Of a stretch of DNA of 64,000 bases, positions 1 to 11,018 are shown piece by piece. The position numbers and the translations under genes are program-made. Source of the stretch: Austropuccinia psidii. Lineage: Eukaryota; Basidiomycota; Pucciniomycetes; Pucciniales; Sphaerophragmiaceae. The stretch is taken from NCBI GenBank assembly GCA_023105745.1, contig JALGQZ010000014.1, positions 3,319,888 through 3,383,887 on the forward strand. Direction: 5' to 3'. Numbering within the stretch: position 1 is the first letter of the stretch; every line of letters starts with the position of its first letter. The notes under the pieces were generated by a model. That model made no database searches. It was not told the DNA's origin and saw only the letters and a list, made by a program, of their open reading frames with translations.

Positions 1-1715
1 TCCAAGAATATAGAGGAAATATGACTATTGTTCATAAATCTGTAAATATTCATAAAAATGCAGATGGTCTTAGCAGATGGGCTCTAGCAAATACCCCTGA
101 CAATCCAGCATGGGTACAACAAGAAGAACATCATATAGAAGGAATATGTGTTACAGAAATTGGCACAGAATTCTTTAACCAAGTTAAAGAAAGCTATAAG
201 ATAGACAAAAATTGCCATATCTTAAGCCAACTTCAGATGAGAGACTGCAAAGACCCATCACTTTCATCAAAACTAGATGAAACATGGAAAAAGGCATATG
301 ATGAAGGAAGATTCCACCTCCTTGATGGAATCCTTTACCATAGAACAAAACACACATGTGTTATGGCATTAACAGATAGAACCCTGATAAATACTATTTT
401 ACATGAGTGTCATGATAGTGTTGCAGCTGGACACCTTTCAGAAGACAGAACACTAGAGAGGGTAAAAACCTGCTCTTGGTGGCCAAATTAGAAGAAAGAT
501 GTTATAGGTTACTGCCAAACCTGTGACAAATGTCAAAAAGCCAACAGAGCCACCGGAAAGAAATTTGGAATGATGATCCAAATCCAAGAACCAAAATCCC
601 CTTGGGAAATAGTTCATATGGATTGGGTAACAGCATTACCTCCAGGAGGAGATAGAAGCTATAATGCATGCCTAGTATTGGTTGACAGATATAGCAAAAC
701 CCCCATGTTCCTACCATGTCACAAAGATGACACAGCTATGGACACAGCTATAATGATATGGAATAGAGTTATTAGCCATACAGGCTTATTCCAGAATATT
801 ATAAGTGACAGAGACCTAAAATTCACTTCAGAATTATGGACAAATCTCCATAACTTGTTTGGGACAAAGCTATCATTCTCAACAGCTTACCATTCTCAAA
901 CTAATGGTTTAGCAGAAAGAATGATACAGACCTTAGAGGACATGATCAGAAGATTCTGTGCTTATGGGCTAGAATTCAAAGATTCTGATGGTTTTACCCA
1001 TGATTGGTGTACACTAATACCAGCTCTTGAACTGGCATATAAAACATCAATCCATTCTTCTACTGGCAAACCACCAGCAATACTAGAAAAAGGTTGAAAT
1101 CCAATACTTCCTTATGATACCCTCAAAAAGGACTTAGTGGATATACATCCAACAGCAAGCAGTTTTAAGATAATGCTTGACAAAGCAAGACACCATGCAA
1201 ACAGATGTATGCAAGATTCTTTCAAATATGCAAAAGAAAGATGGGATAAAATTCATAAGCCACCAGATTTCAAAATAGGAGACTTGGTCCTAGTATCAAC
1301 CCTTAATTTCAATAACATAAAAGGCTCAAAGAAATTAAAAGATTCCTTTGCAGGACCATTTATGATAAAAGCACTTCATGGACCAAATGCTGTGCAATTG
1401 GAACTCACAGGTGAACTAATGAACAAACACCCAACTTTCCCTGTAAGTCTGATAAAAACTTACAGTTCAAGTGACAAGGAGTTATTTCCACTAAGAAATA
1501 AACCCCCACTAGAAATTCCCCCCTTGGAAGAAGGAGAGGAAAATAAAATAGTAAAAGTCCTTAAAGAAAGAAGGACAAGAAACAAAAAAGAAAGAGAATA
1601 CCTTGTAAGGTATAGAAATTCAACTCAAGAAGATAAATGGCTACTTGAGAAAGATATAACAAATGCTGATAAACTACTAAGAAGGTTTAGACATGAAAGA
1701 AAACCTGAAAAATAG
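1..1715 (+). pseudogene. Ty3/Gypsy pol 3' part: end of RNase H region, integrase, C-terminal domain (decayed)
   Basis: Three consecutive reading frames in one direction (21-491, 570-1097, 1137-1715) read as one retrotransposon integrase broken by stops. Frame 1 has the HHCC-type zinc region ([22 protein letters not shown], then a CQTCDKCQK pair after the break). Frame 2 carries the catalytic core: MDWVTALPP (first Asp), ISDRDLKF (second Asp) and SQTNGLAERM (Glu). Frame 3 is the C-terminal DNA-binding part (FKIGDLVLVSTLNF, FAGPFMIKALHG) ending in a chromodomain-like tail (REYLVRYRNSTQEDKWLLEKDI). The stops at 489-491 (TAG) and 1095-1097 (TGA) both sit where the other copy or the context predicts Trp (TGG). 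The element continues off the left edge, so gag, protease and RT are not visible. Identity as Ty3/Gypsy integrase is firm; it is non-functional as written. Confidence 0.93.
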
Positions 1716-1819
1716 AAAAGTTAAGAATTATTGAGCTTCAATACTAACAAAGTCTATTGAAGAGGTAGGACAGTGGATGATACCCTAATTACACATATCA
1801 GATTGTGGTACAATCTTTT

Positions 1820-1833
1820 TTGGTGGTAGGGAA
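1820..1833 (+). promoter_or_regulatory. Polypurine tract of the left Ty3/Gypsy element
   Basis: A G-rich purine run (TGGTGGTAGGGAA) lies directly against the LTR start TGTGAGCC. This is where plus-strand DNA priming is expected in an LTR retrotransposon. The equivalent position in the minus-strand copy (just above 24220) reads GGTAGGGAA as well. Confidence 0.7.
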
Positions 1834-3799
1834 TGTGAGCCTTTGAGATATGACCACATACCCAAAAAGGTCACAAGAAATATTTAATATAATTATACAT
1901 TGAAAATAAGTACCTTAAAACTACAAAAATACCATAAATTGGTATAAAAATTGGTTTAACTTAAAAACCAATGAATAAGCATGTAAAATAAATTACACCA
2001 TTGGATTCCCCATGGTAAAATACACATATACCATTTTTATGGCATATCTGTAAAGTCAATATTTAATAAGTTATAAGTAATAATACCTTATAAATGACAC
2101 AAATCCTTATTTATTTCAAAAACCAATGCAACAACATGTGAAATAAATGGTAACATTGGATTCTCCATAAATATCCACACATAAAACAATTAATAAGCTA
2201 ATCTTCAAAATCAATACTTAAGGAATTAACCTGAATATATGCACTTTTTTGGTCAACGCATATATTCAAGGATTTTAGCTAATATCTCTTGAATTATGCA
2301 TGATAGAGTGATGAACCAAAAAATAAAGTAATCACGTAATTACTGTAGGAATACAGATATTAAGTTTATTTCCGAAGTTATAAACAAGGTTAAAACCTGT
2401 AAGGAATTATTGATTAAAATCAACAGAGCTGTTGACCACTTTGTTGTGAAAGTGGTCCAAACTTAAAAGAAAGTAGAAAGTTTGATTCTACTAGTTCATT
2501 CGTGAAGAATGAAGTATTTTTTATTATAATATTCAAGGTATAACCCCTTGAAATCATAGTTTGAAGTTTAAAATATTAAATTTCAACAGAAAAGATGAGT
2601 TACAAGAAAAATCATCAAAAATAGTGTTTTGATGATGTAATAAAATGCTCTTGGAAGAATAATAAGGCTATGCCAAGCTATCAGAATTCACTATCTGAAG
2701 TGCTTTAGCGTGTCAATCTTAAACGTTATTAAGGATCAAAGTTTGAGCTTAATTTGATCATTTATGATCACTCACTGTAACCTTAAATTAAGTTTAACAG
2801 TCATATAAGTGATAAAATTGGTGAATACTATTAGCTCATGATTAAAACTAATAAAATCCACGAAATTTGGGGTTCTTCCAAGAATTTGACGTCATCAAAC
2901 TTAGAGTTATAGTGATAACTCTAAATAATGGCGTAATAATGATGTAATGAGGTTTGATCATGATGTAATCATCACCAAACCTTAAAATATTGATCAATTC
3001 CAGTGGATATGATCAGTACACGTCTACTAGAAGCCTGTTGGACTCTAGGAGGGAGGTATTTACTATAAATAGAGCTCTTTTTACTCTGTTTTCCCCTCAG
3101 ACGCATCAAAAACATTAAATCAATACAATAAAAAGGTAATTTCTTTATTCTTTATATATAAAGCTTTTATATTATTAAAGACCAAATATAATCTTATTAT
3201 AATAATCAATTTTGACGTGATTAAATCATTTATTTAATTGTTTTTGTTAAAAATCTCTCTAAAATCCCATTTCCACATAAAAAACAAGAATATTTGTAAT
3301 TTCTCTATTTTTTATTGTAAATACATTTTGGATAAGTTGCATTTATATTATTTGGCGTAAAATATCCCAAAATTATCATATTAAGTATTAAAAGTAGGTT
3401 ATTTTCTCTCTATTATTCTTTTAATAATTCTTTAATCAATATAAATAGTATTTGTATTAATTTATAACTTTAATATTAGTAATATTATTGTTATTAATTG
3501 TTTTTTATTAATAAAAAACAATTTTTTACACCTTTATTATTTGTTTGTAACAATAATAAAGTGCTTTGAATATATTCATTCCTTTATATTAATATATTTT
3601 TTTTATTACATTATATTTTATAATATAAATTATATTATCATATTTTATTAATAATATAATTATTTTTATGCCATAATTATAATAATTCTTTATTATTATA
3701 ATTATTTTTATCTTATTTGTTTCATTTATAAGGACATTCATAGTAAAATAAGTAAAATATTAGTAATTTTTACTTATTTTTTCATAGTCAAACCTTACA
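1834..3799 (+). repeat. 3' LTR (about 1.97 kb) of the left Ty3/Gypsy element
   Basis: The unit starts TGTGAGCCTTTGAGATATG and ends CAAACCTTACA (TG...CA, TGT...ACA ends). It matches, inverted, the LTRs at 22276-24220 and 32209-34718 along most of its length. A TATA box (TATAAATAG, 3064-3072) is conserved in all three copies and probably marks the U3/R transition. No coding sequence is seen inside. The right flank is GATAC; the matching target duplication would lie outside the window. Confidence 0.9.
3064..3072 (+). promoter_or_regulatory. LTR core promoter TATA box
   Basis: TATAAATAG is followed by AGCTCTTTTTACTCTGTTTT and is conserved on the minus strand at 22984-22992 and 32903-32911 in the related LTRs. 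Conservation between otherwise diverged LTRs supports a promoter role for retrotransposon transcription. The start site itself is not visible. Confidence 0.6.
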
Positions 3800-6088
3800 G
3801 ATACTTGGTATAGCTAGGAAACGTTCTGATACATTTTTGGGTTATTTAAATATCTGATGTTTGGGATTTTTCTTTTGGAATCAGTCTTTGAGTTTTGAAA
3901 TATTAATATTTCCCTATATAATGTTTAAAAATAAAATTCCATGGGACTGAGATAAAAAAATAGGAGCCTTTCAGTTAAAATATTTTGTTATTCTAAATAT
4001 TGATTTACCCTAAAATTACATATTATTTACCTATGGGATCTTGAAGTTTTGAGATGTCCCAATAACAAGGCTTAAATAATATACAAGAGAACTGATTTGA
4101 AGATTATTTTTTGGAAAACTCAAATAATTCCTTTAATCTCTTCATCAAGAACTTAGAATGACCACTTGATTAATCAATATCCATTTCCGTAAGTCATGCA
4201 TTACTCAAACACCTTAAATACAATTCAATTTTGAGCTTCTTAAGTTTTGACTCCTGTTATACCATATGGGTATATGATAAAGCTCACTTTTTATTTCTTA
4301 ATAGCCAAAGAAACTAATTAAATAAGATTTGGAAAGTGATTTTGAATTTTTTGCAGCCCTGCAATAAGTATTTTTCTCCATTTTTTAAAAAACTTAAGCA
4401 AATTATTGAGGAATCTAGAAAAAGTGCCTTTATAAACTTGGAATCCCTGAAAGAGGTAAGCTTTGGGATCTATTGAGAATTAAAATTTATAAATTCAAAT
4501 ATTTATATCTCTGAGCTTTTCAATTATACATGCAAATTGTTTAAAATAATTCCAGTTTTTACTTTCTCTATATTTTTTAAGTGATTTAATCTTAATTTAA
4601 ATATTATTTAGCATATGTGAGATATGATTGAAGCCATTTTACCATTATCAAAATAATCTATATTGGAAACTTAATACTCATTTGGGGACCTTAAACCTAC
4701 CAAATTCCATATTAATTCAACTCAGCATTTTGAGCAAAATCTACTATCAAAATTGACTAGCTTCTTCATTGAAAAATCTTCATTTTCCAGATGAGTCACC
4801 TAGAATTTGATTGAAATTCACCTTTCTCAAGAAAAATCAGTATTTCATTTCTTTTCTTAATTCAAACTCAACCACAAGCCTAAACCTTTTTAATAAAGCT
4901 TTTCCACCCTCTCTGAAAAATTCATCCTTAATTTAATCAGTCCTCATTTGAAAAAATATGAAAATCGGATTCATTTGAATCAAAATTCTTGAAAATTCGC
5001 ACTTGTAAGCTTTCCTTTTGATATAAATATTTTTTGTTTGCTTTGATAGCCTCAACTTTACTTAATTAGCTCAAATTAATATGTCTCAATCCCTTCATTT
5101 TCAAAATTATTAGTAAGCATTTTTCTTTAGATTTATTTTATTTTATTGTCACTATTTAGCTGAAATCAATTAATTTCAATTTTGATTATCTTACTTTATT
5201 TCATTTGTTCATTGAATGTTTTTGAAAAAACCAAATTAATAACAATTCTCAATTAATTCTCTTAGTAGCTCATCGTAAAAATATCCAATTTTTAATTATA
5301 TTTTACTTCTTAAATAAAGTTAATTTAGAGTTCTAATTAGTTCTTTTTAAATTATTTTAATCCAAAAATTATGCTTTAGTGACACATTATGGACACAGAT
5401 TTATTATTTAAGAATTTTTAGAAATGATCAGTTGTACATTTTGAAAGCTTGAAAAGATTTAATAAATTCAAAGGTCAATTAAATTGATCAGTTGAACTCA
5501 AACTTTTTAAAAAAAAAGAATCTCTATATCTTAATAGTTCAAGCTCATAGCTGTTTATGAACAATTTAATAGAAACAACTAGTCAAATAGATCTATTATT
5601 ATTTTATAAATCCAGTTTTTTTGGTATTTGGAATTTGTAATGGAGAAATATGTGGCGTAATTTAGACATAATATGTAATTTGAATTGAAATGTACCCCGA
5701 CTTATTTTTTTAAAAAAATCAAAGTTTTAATTAAAAAATCCAGTTAGTATTTGACGAATGCATGATTTATATGTTTTGAATGAGTTTGAAGGTGGTTTAC
5801 CTTCATTATTGTAAGAAATTGATGATTTTGAAGTAGAGAATGTTGGATTTGGTACATGAAATCCTATAGCCAATGAGGTGTGGGATTTTGCTCAAAGGGA
5901 TGTGAGATTTTGAATATGGAATATTTCAGGCTTTAAACACTCTATTCTTAGCATTTTTTACTTATTATGAATAGGATTTGCCAGGCCTTTCTTATTTAAA
6001 ATAAATTTAAAACACATTTTTACTATATCAAAATGAGCTGGTACGTAATTCAAACTTAAATTTTTCACACATGACATTCCATTTTTTT
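3800..6088. other. AT-rich DNA without a supported gene
   Basis: Strongly AT-rich, stop-rich on both strands, with long A and T runs. I recognise no protein similarity, RNA gene or clear repeat boundary here. It is probably decayed transposon sequence, but nothing in it proves that. Confidence 0.6.
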
Positions 6089-6793
6089 GGGTTCTGGTGA
6101 AAGCATGTAATGTTTTAGTAAAAATACCTAATTTCTTATGTTTTTTTATAATTTTTTCTACTTTATAAATAAAAGAGTATTTTTATTCATTATTTGATAC
6201 CTAATAGATTATAATAAAGCAAAAGAAGAAAAATCAAGTTAAGATTTCTTATTTAGCTTATTTAATTGTTCAATTTTTCTAATATGATTACTAGTAGTGT
6301 TATCATCAATCCACTACATATTATAATATTTATTATTAAAACAAAATTAAACAAATAGCATTAAATATCTTATTTTAAGCATTATTATTATACATCATTG
6401 ACATAGTACCCCATCACCATCTCAAAAATGGCTTCAAATGTAAATTATTATTTTTTAAGACTGTTGAGTTTATCCAATTGAAGCTTATTTCTATCTTTAT
6501 CTCCATTAACTGAATATTTATCAAGAAAAATGGGGGTTATTTTACCTTTGGTTTTGTCAACAAGCTTTTTGTTTATTGATAAATTTATTGGAATTTTTAG
6601 TTGGTCTTGATATTTCTGTATTATTTCTGGTCTGAAGGACCAGGATTGTTTTTTTCTAGCTAAAATCAAAATAAGATAAAATATTATTTATTAATATAAA
6701 GCCATAAGGTTATGTGTTTTTGCCATTAATTTGTAAAAGCACATAAGATCTTATGTGTTTTTACTAAAGCCGTATGTTCTTTTACCAGGACCC
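6089..6793. mobile_element. Short MULE-like terminal-inverted-repeat element (MITE or deletion derivative)
   Basis: The left end reads GGGTTCTGGTGAAAGCATGT. The right end, read on the minus strand, is GGGTCCTGGTAAAAGAACAT. The two ends stay similar for about 50 bases (both continue through TTTAGTAAAAA and CTTATG). The left end also matches the left end of the MULE at 36136 (GGGTGCTGGTAACAGCATGT). The flanks are T-rich (seven T on each side), which would fit an insertion in a T tract but makes the duplication ambiguous. Inside is only a 73-codon minus-strand frame (6448-6669) with no recognisable domain. It is too short for a transposase, so probably non-autonomous. Confidence 0.72.
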
Positions 6794-9506
6794 TTTTTTT
6801 ATTGAATAATTTTCAATAAAATAATTTTTTTAAATATACAAAGTCTATCATTCTTTGTTTAAAATTCATTTTTGGCCAAAAAAAAGCAAGTTCTCCAAAA
6901 AACGACCAATAAAATAAGAAAGAAATTTGATTATTTGGATGAATATTTTTAAATTAGATTGAAGCCAATTTAATTTTTGACCAGGGTAAAACATAATTCA
7001 AAATATTTTTGTTATATTTTTTGATACTCAAAAATAAAAATTTGTATAATCTTCTTGATTTCTTTTCATTTCCAAATTCAATAATTATTCTACTAGACTC
7101 ATTTTTTTCATTTTTTTCTATATTAAACCAAATAGATAACAACATCCAAATGGCTGTATTATTTTTTTGAATACTGTTTGAGATTTGAATTTCCCTTTAT
7201 TAAAATGGAAAACTCTATGAAACAATACCTGAAATTTCTTTTATTTTAGTTTTGTTTAACTAACAATTCAATTTGCTTTTTCTTTTATATTTTTGAATTT
7301 AAAAATTGAAAACTAAAGTTATCAAAGAAGTATTTTCAATAAATGAGAAACCTCTCTTTCAATAATGAGGTGTAATCAATTAATTTTACTGCTGCATTTA
7401 ATTCAAACCATTAAACTATGTCGATTTCTTAGGAAAATAAATTTTAAAGGAATAAATATTTAGAATTGGTTTCAGCTCAATTTCTATGATATTATTGAAT
7501 TATTAAAGGAAACCTCTGACTTAAATAACTGGGAAATTTCATTTGAAATAAAGTAAAATAAAGATTTATCCAAAATCTTAAGGATTATTTGAAAACTTCA
7601 AAAGAAAAGGTAAACTGTTTTTGGTAAATAAAAGGCTATCAATGCTGCAAAAAGTTTTGTTCAGAAATAATACAGTAAATAGAAAATAGTTTTTCTGAAA
7701 ATTCCTTCATCAATTTCCAATTTCATGATTTTCTTTACCTTATGGAAAATTATACAACATAATTGGGGGAACCTTGAGATTCTCTCTCTTAATGAAATTT
7801 TCACCTAGATATTATTGATATATGAATACTTACCTTATGTAGTATTTTTTTCCCTGAATTTCTCTTTCTTCCTTGAAAAATCCCCACATCCCTAAAGATG
7901 CAGCAGTGTGTCCCATTTTAATGGCAGAATTATTTCATACATATAAAGCAAATAATTATTTAGTATTTCTTAAAGATCACTTATACCAAAGTCTCTGTTG
8001 ATATGTGAAATAACTAAGGAAAAGATTAAACAAGATTTTGAAATTTTCTCTTCTTTTTTCAAAAAATACTTCCTTCCTCTAAAATAATTTTTTTTTGGGG
8101 AAAATTTGTAGTGAAAATGGATTTAGTCCATAATTCTGTATCCATAATGGCTTTATATATGTTTTTTTACAAATGTTACAAATAAATACCACTTTAACAA
8201 GGATTCATATTGATTTAAATGAGACAATTATGCAGCTTGAGGATCATTTTTTCAAAATATCTCAATTGAATGACATAAAAGAAGTATAGAAAAGAATGAG
8301 TAAATGTAAAATAAAGTGTAAAATCTATGTTGCACTTCTTTTGATAGATGATATGATATGATACAATTTGTATTACCTTTTTATGGATCAAGTCTTTCAA
8401 GCTGATAAAAATGTATATTGAAATTAAGTGAAATATTGGCCTTTCTATCACTTTGTGAATTGAATGTCTTTAATAGTAATATCTATCACATTAGCCACCA
8501 TTTTTGGGAGAAATATCTTTACAGAATAAGGCAATATATTTATATAATAAGTATCTTTTAAAATCTGTGTGTTTGATTAAAATTGTAGTAAATCAAGATG
8601 TGTTGTTTTGTATTGAATTACACAATGATTTTCTTTGAATAGTTTTAGTGTTACTCAATTAATTCTGTTTAGTTTACAAGATTTTTTGTTTTATATATTC
8701 AATATTTATGCTTTATTTTCAGCTTTTTTGCATTTTTATTTGTTTTGTCTACTTCAGAACTAGCTATAATATGAATTTTGACTCAGTTTTTGAAAACATT
8801 TCTAGCTTCATACTCCCAATTTGAATTTTGATATGAATTTTTTTAATTGTTGATTTTGAGAATTTATGAACCTGGGCTGCAGGTCCAGGTTGTGTTTGTG
8901 GCCCTAGTTCCTCCTGTAGTGAAAAAGCTCCCCTACATTAATGTTAAAACCATCTATATCTTGTTCTATTACATGTATGTCAGCCTTAAAAAGGACAAAT
9001 AATACACTTTGTCACTCTTACTTACAGGATCTTTAAAGCAATGTAAAAAAATACTCTGTCATTTTCCTCACCAGGTAATGTCTCAGTACTTCCACTTGGA
9101 GGAGTTTCTACAACAGCATTCAAATTTGAATTATGCATGTGATTCAGTTCAAACAATGTTGGTTTTTTACTATGCAGCTTTGGTCAAAATATCCAGCTAA
9201 ATCATTGGGTTACTTGTCAGGTTTGAGATGGACTAATATTAATTTTTTCAAAGTAATAGTTATTGCCTCCCTATGCATGTACTTTGAGATTGGCTCACAT
9301 TGGTATCAGCTTTCAATGCAGTGGTAAATTGTATGGCTATGAAATACTGGTATGAGACATTTTCTGATCTGGGGTTATTGATATTCTCCAAAAAGATTGA
9401 GGCAGGTTTTCTTGGGCTCCAGGAATATCAGGATACAATTGCGTCAGTCGATTTTCTTGGATTGAAGGAATCAAGCTCCTCATTGCTTTTGACTTCATCT
9501 TGGGCC
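6794..9506. other. AT-rich DNA and upstream region of the phosphatase gene
   Basis: No supported gene. Most is AT-rich and stop-laden. From about 8870 base composition becomes less extreme (GGGCTGCAGGTCCAGG) as the phosphatase gene is approached, so the last few hundred bases probably hold its 5' UTR and promoter. Reading frames between 9009 and 9506 have no recognisable domain and look like chance extensions upstream of the ATG at 9507. Confidence 0.55.
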
Positions 9507-11018
9507 ATGTTGAGAGTCATACACCGTTACCGCAAGCCACTTATGCTGGTTTTGCTCTTGATATTCGTCGTTAAATATTTTCGGAAATCCAAATATTCAC
9601 CAGACGCTTCTCAGATAGCCTATCTTTCGCCATTCAAAACAAATCACGACAAATCAAAACCTGATCACACTCGCTTTGAAAGCAGGATAGTAGCTGTTGG
9701 AGATTTACATGGCGACTTGAATCATGCTCTTCGCGTTCTCAGGCTGGCAGGAGTGATCGATTCAAGTAATCAATGGGCAGGGAAAAAAACCGTCTTGGTC
9801 CAGACAGGTGATATTGTAGATAGGGGTAAAGACACAATTTTACTATATGAGGTTAGTATCATGATCAAAAGATGCCTGACCGATGAGATTAAGCCCTAGA
9901 AGCTCATGTTTGGGATAAGGCTAATTTGTTCCTTTTATGAAGCACAGTTAATGGACCAATTAAGGACTCAGGCTCGCAGCGCTGGAGGTGCCGTCGTCAG
10001 CCTCCTTGGAAATCATGAAGTCAGTTTATTCCTTGGCTCTACCTTTTTAAAGGTCTCGACGCGAAAAGGTCATCGAGATGAGAATGTTTTAGCCAATTCC
10101 TCTAAACGAAAACTTTTCTCAATACCAGTATATGAACGCGTTGGGTGATTGGAGGTACGTAACCAAGGAGGACATCTCGACCTTTGGAGGCACAGAAAAT
10201 CGGAGAAAGATTATTTCCACCAACGGCTGGATTGGCAAGACTTGGATAGCCAATTATTCCGTTGCAGCTCGAGTGCCACACCCGCTTGGATTTCCACATT
10301 TATCCCACATTGCGTCCAACTTCACCAGTTTTCAACCTTCCAAAGAGCCTTCTAACGATCCGTTTTTGTCCACAGCAACTGCCTTTGTTCATGGCGGTAT
10401 CACCCCTGAGTACGCAGCACTGGGCATTTCGGAAATAAATCAAATCGGTGCTTCCTTTTTATACCGCGCATTAGATGGTAAACTGCCTTATCGACATTTG
10501 CCGCCCGATACCCCTTCAAAAGAGGCACAATTTTATGCTGAACACGGTCCGCTATGGGAGCGAACATATGCTTTGGATGACGAAGATGTGGTCTGCGATA
10601 CAATTGATCGGGCCACGAAGTTGCTCAACGTTAAACGATTGGTTATGGGTCACACACCTCAATTTGAAGGAATCACAAGCCGATGCGGAAGCAAGATTTT
10701 GTTAATAGACACAGGTCACTAATTTTCCTTGAGTCTTCTTCAGCCGATCCCTACCCTTTCTTCAAAGTTCTAACTGCTATTTTGTTCATTCGTATCTAAC
10801 CTCGTGCTTTCTCGTGCGCAATTTGAAAACCAGGTATTTCGTCAGCTTACGGTGGCCCTTTGACGGCGATTGAAATTGAGTATAGTCAAACACTTATCGG
10901 CCAAAATAAATTCAATACGACGTGGAGTGAGAATGAAGCAGTGAATGCCTTAGAAGAAGGCAAACCAAAAACCCTATTATTTCATTCTGAGCGCGTAGTT
11001 AATCTGACGTACAGTTGA
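9507..11018 (+). CDS. Shewanella-like (PPP-type) metallophosphatase, membrane-anchored, 4 exons
   Basis: Calcineurin-like serine/threonine-type phosphatase, 395 residues. Exons 9507-9851, 9948-10019, 10129-10714 and 10834-11018; introns of 96, 109 and 119 nt are all GT-AG, and joining them keeps frame through every motif. Metal-binding and catalytic signatures are complete: GDLHGD (about 65-70), GDIVDRG (101-107), GNHE (136-139, ending exactly at intron 2), HGG (227) and MGHTP (His 314), followed by DTGISSAYGG across intron 3. The YMNALGDWRYV block after GNHE is what I recall from fungal Shewanella-like phosphatases. Residues 12-22 (LMLVLLLIFVV) form one hydrophobic segment behind a basic N-terminus, so a type II membrane anchor with the catalytic domain outside the cytosol or in the vacuole is likely. 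Yeast Ppn2, a vacuolar polyphosphatase of the same superfamily, has a similar layout, but the substrate cannot be read from sequence. The ATG at 9507 was chosen because it places the basic and hydrophobic anchor at the N-terminus. The gene is intact and CpG-containing. Confidence 0.93.
9852..9947 (+). other. Intron 1 of the metallophosphatase gene
   Basis: Donor GTTAGT after ...LLYE, acceptor CACAG before TTAATGGAC; phase 0. Contains in-frame stop TAG near 9897. Removing it joins ...TILLYE to LMDQLRTQARS. Confidence 0.85.
10020..10128 (+). other. Intron 2 of the metallophosphatase gene
   Basis: Donor GTCAGT directly after the GNHE codons, acceptor ACCAG before TATATGAACGCG; phase 0. Splicing restores GNHEYMNALGDW. 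Confidence 0.88.
10715..10833 (+). other. Intron 3 of the metallophosphatase gene
   Basis: Donor GTCACT after GACACAG, acceptor AACCAG before GTATTTCG; phase 1. Splicing restores LLIDTGISSAYGGPLTAIEI, the expected C-terminal part of the fold. Confidence 0.85.

Noticed and set aside
9293..9300. GGCTCACA upstream of the phosphatase gene as a possible LTR start on the minus strand
   Set aside because: The bases beyond the octamer do not continue the CATACCC/CCACAA pattern of the LTR family, so it is a chance match.
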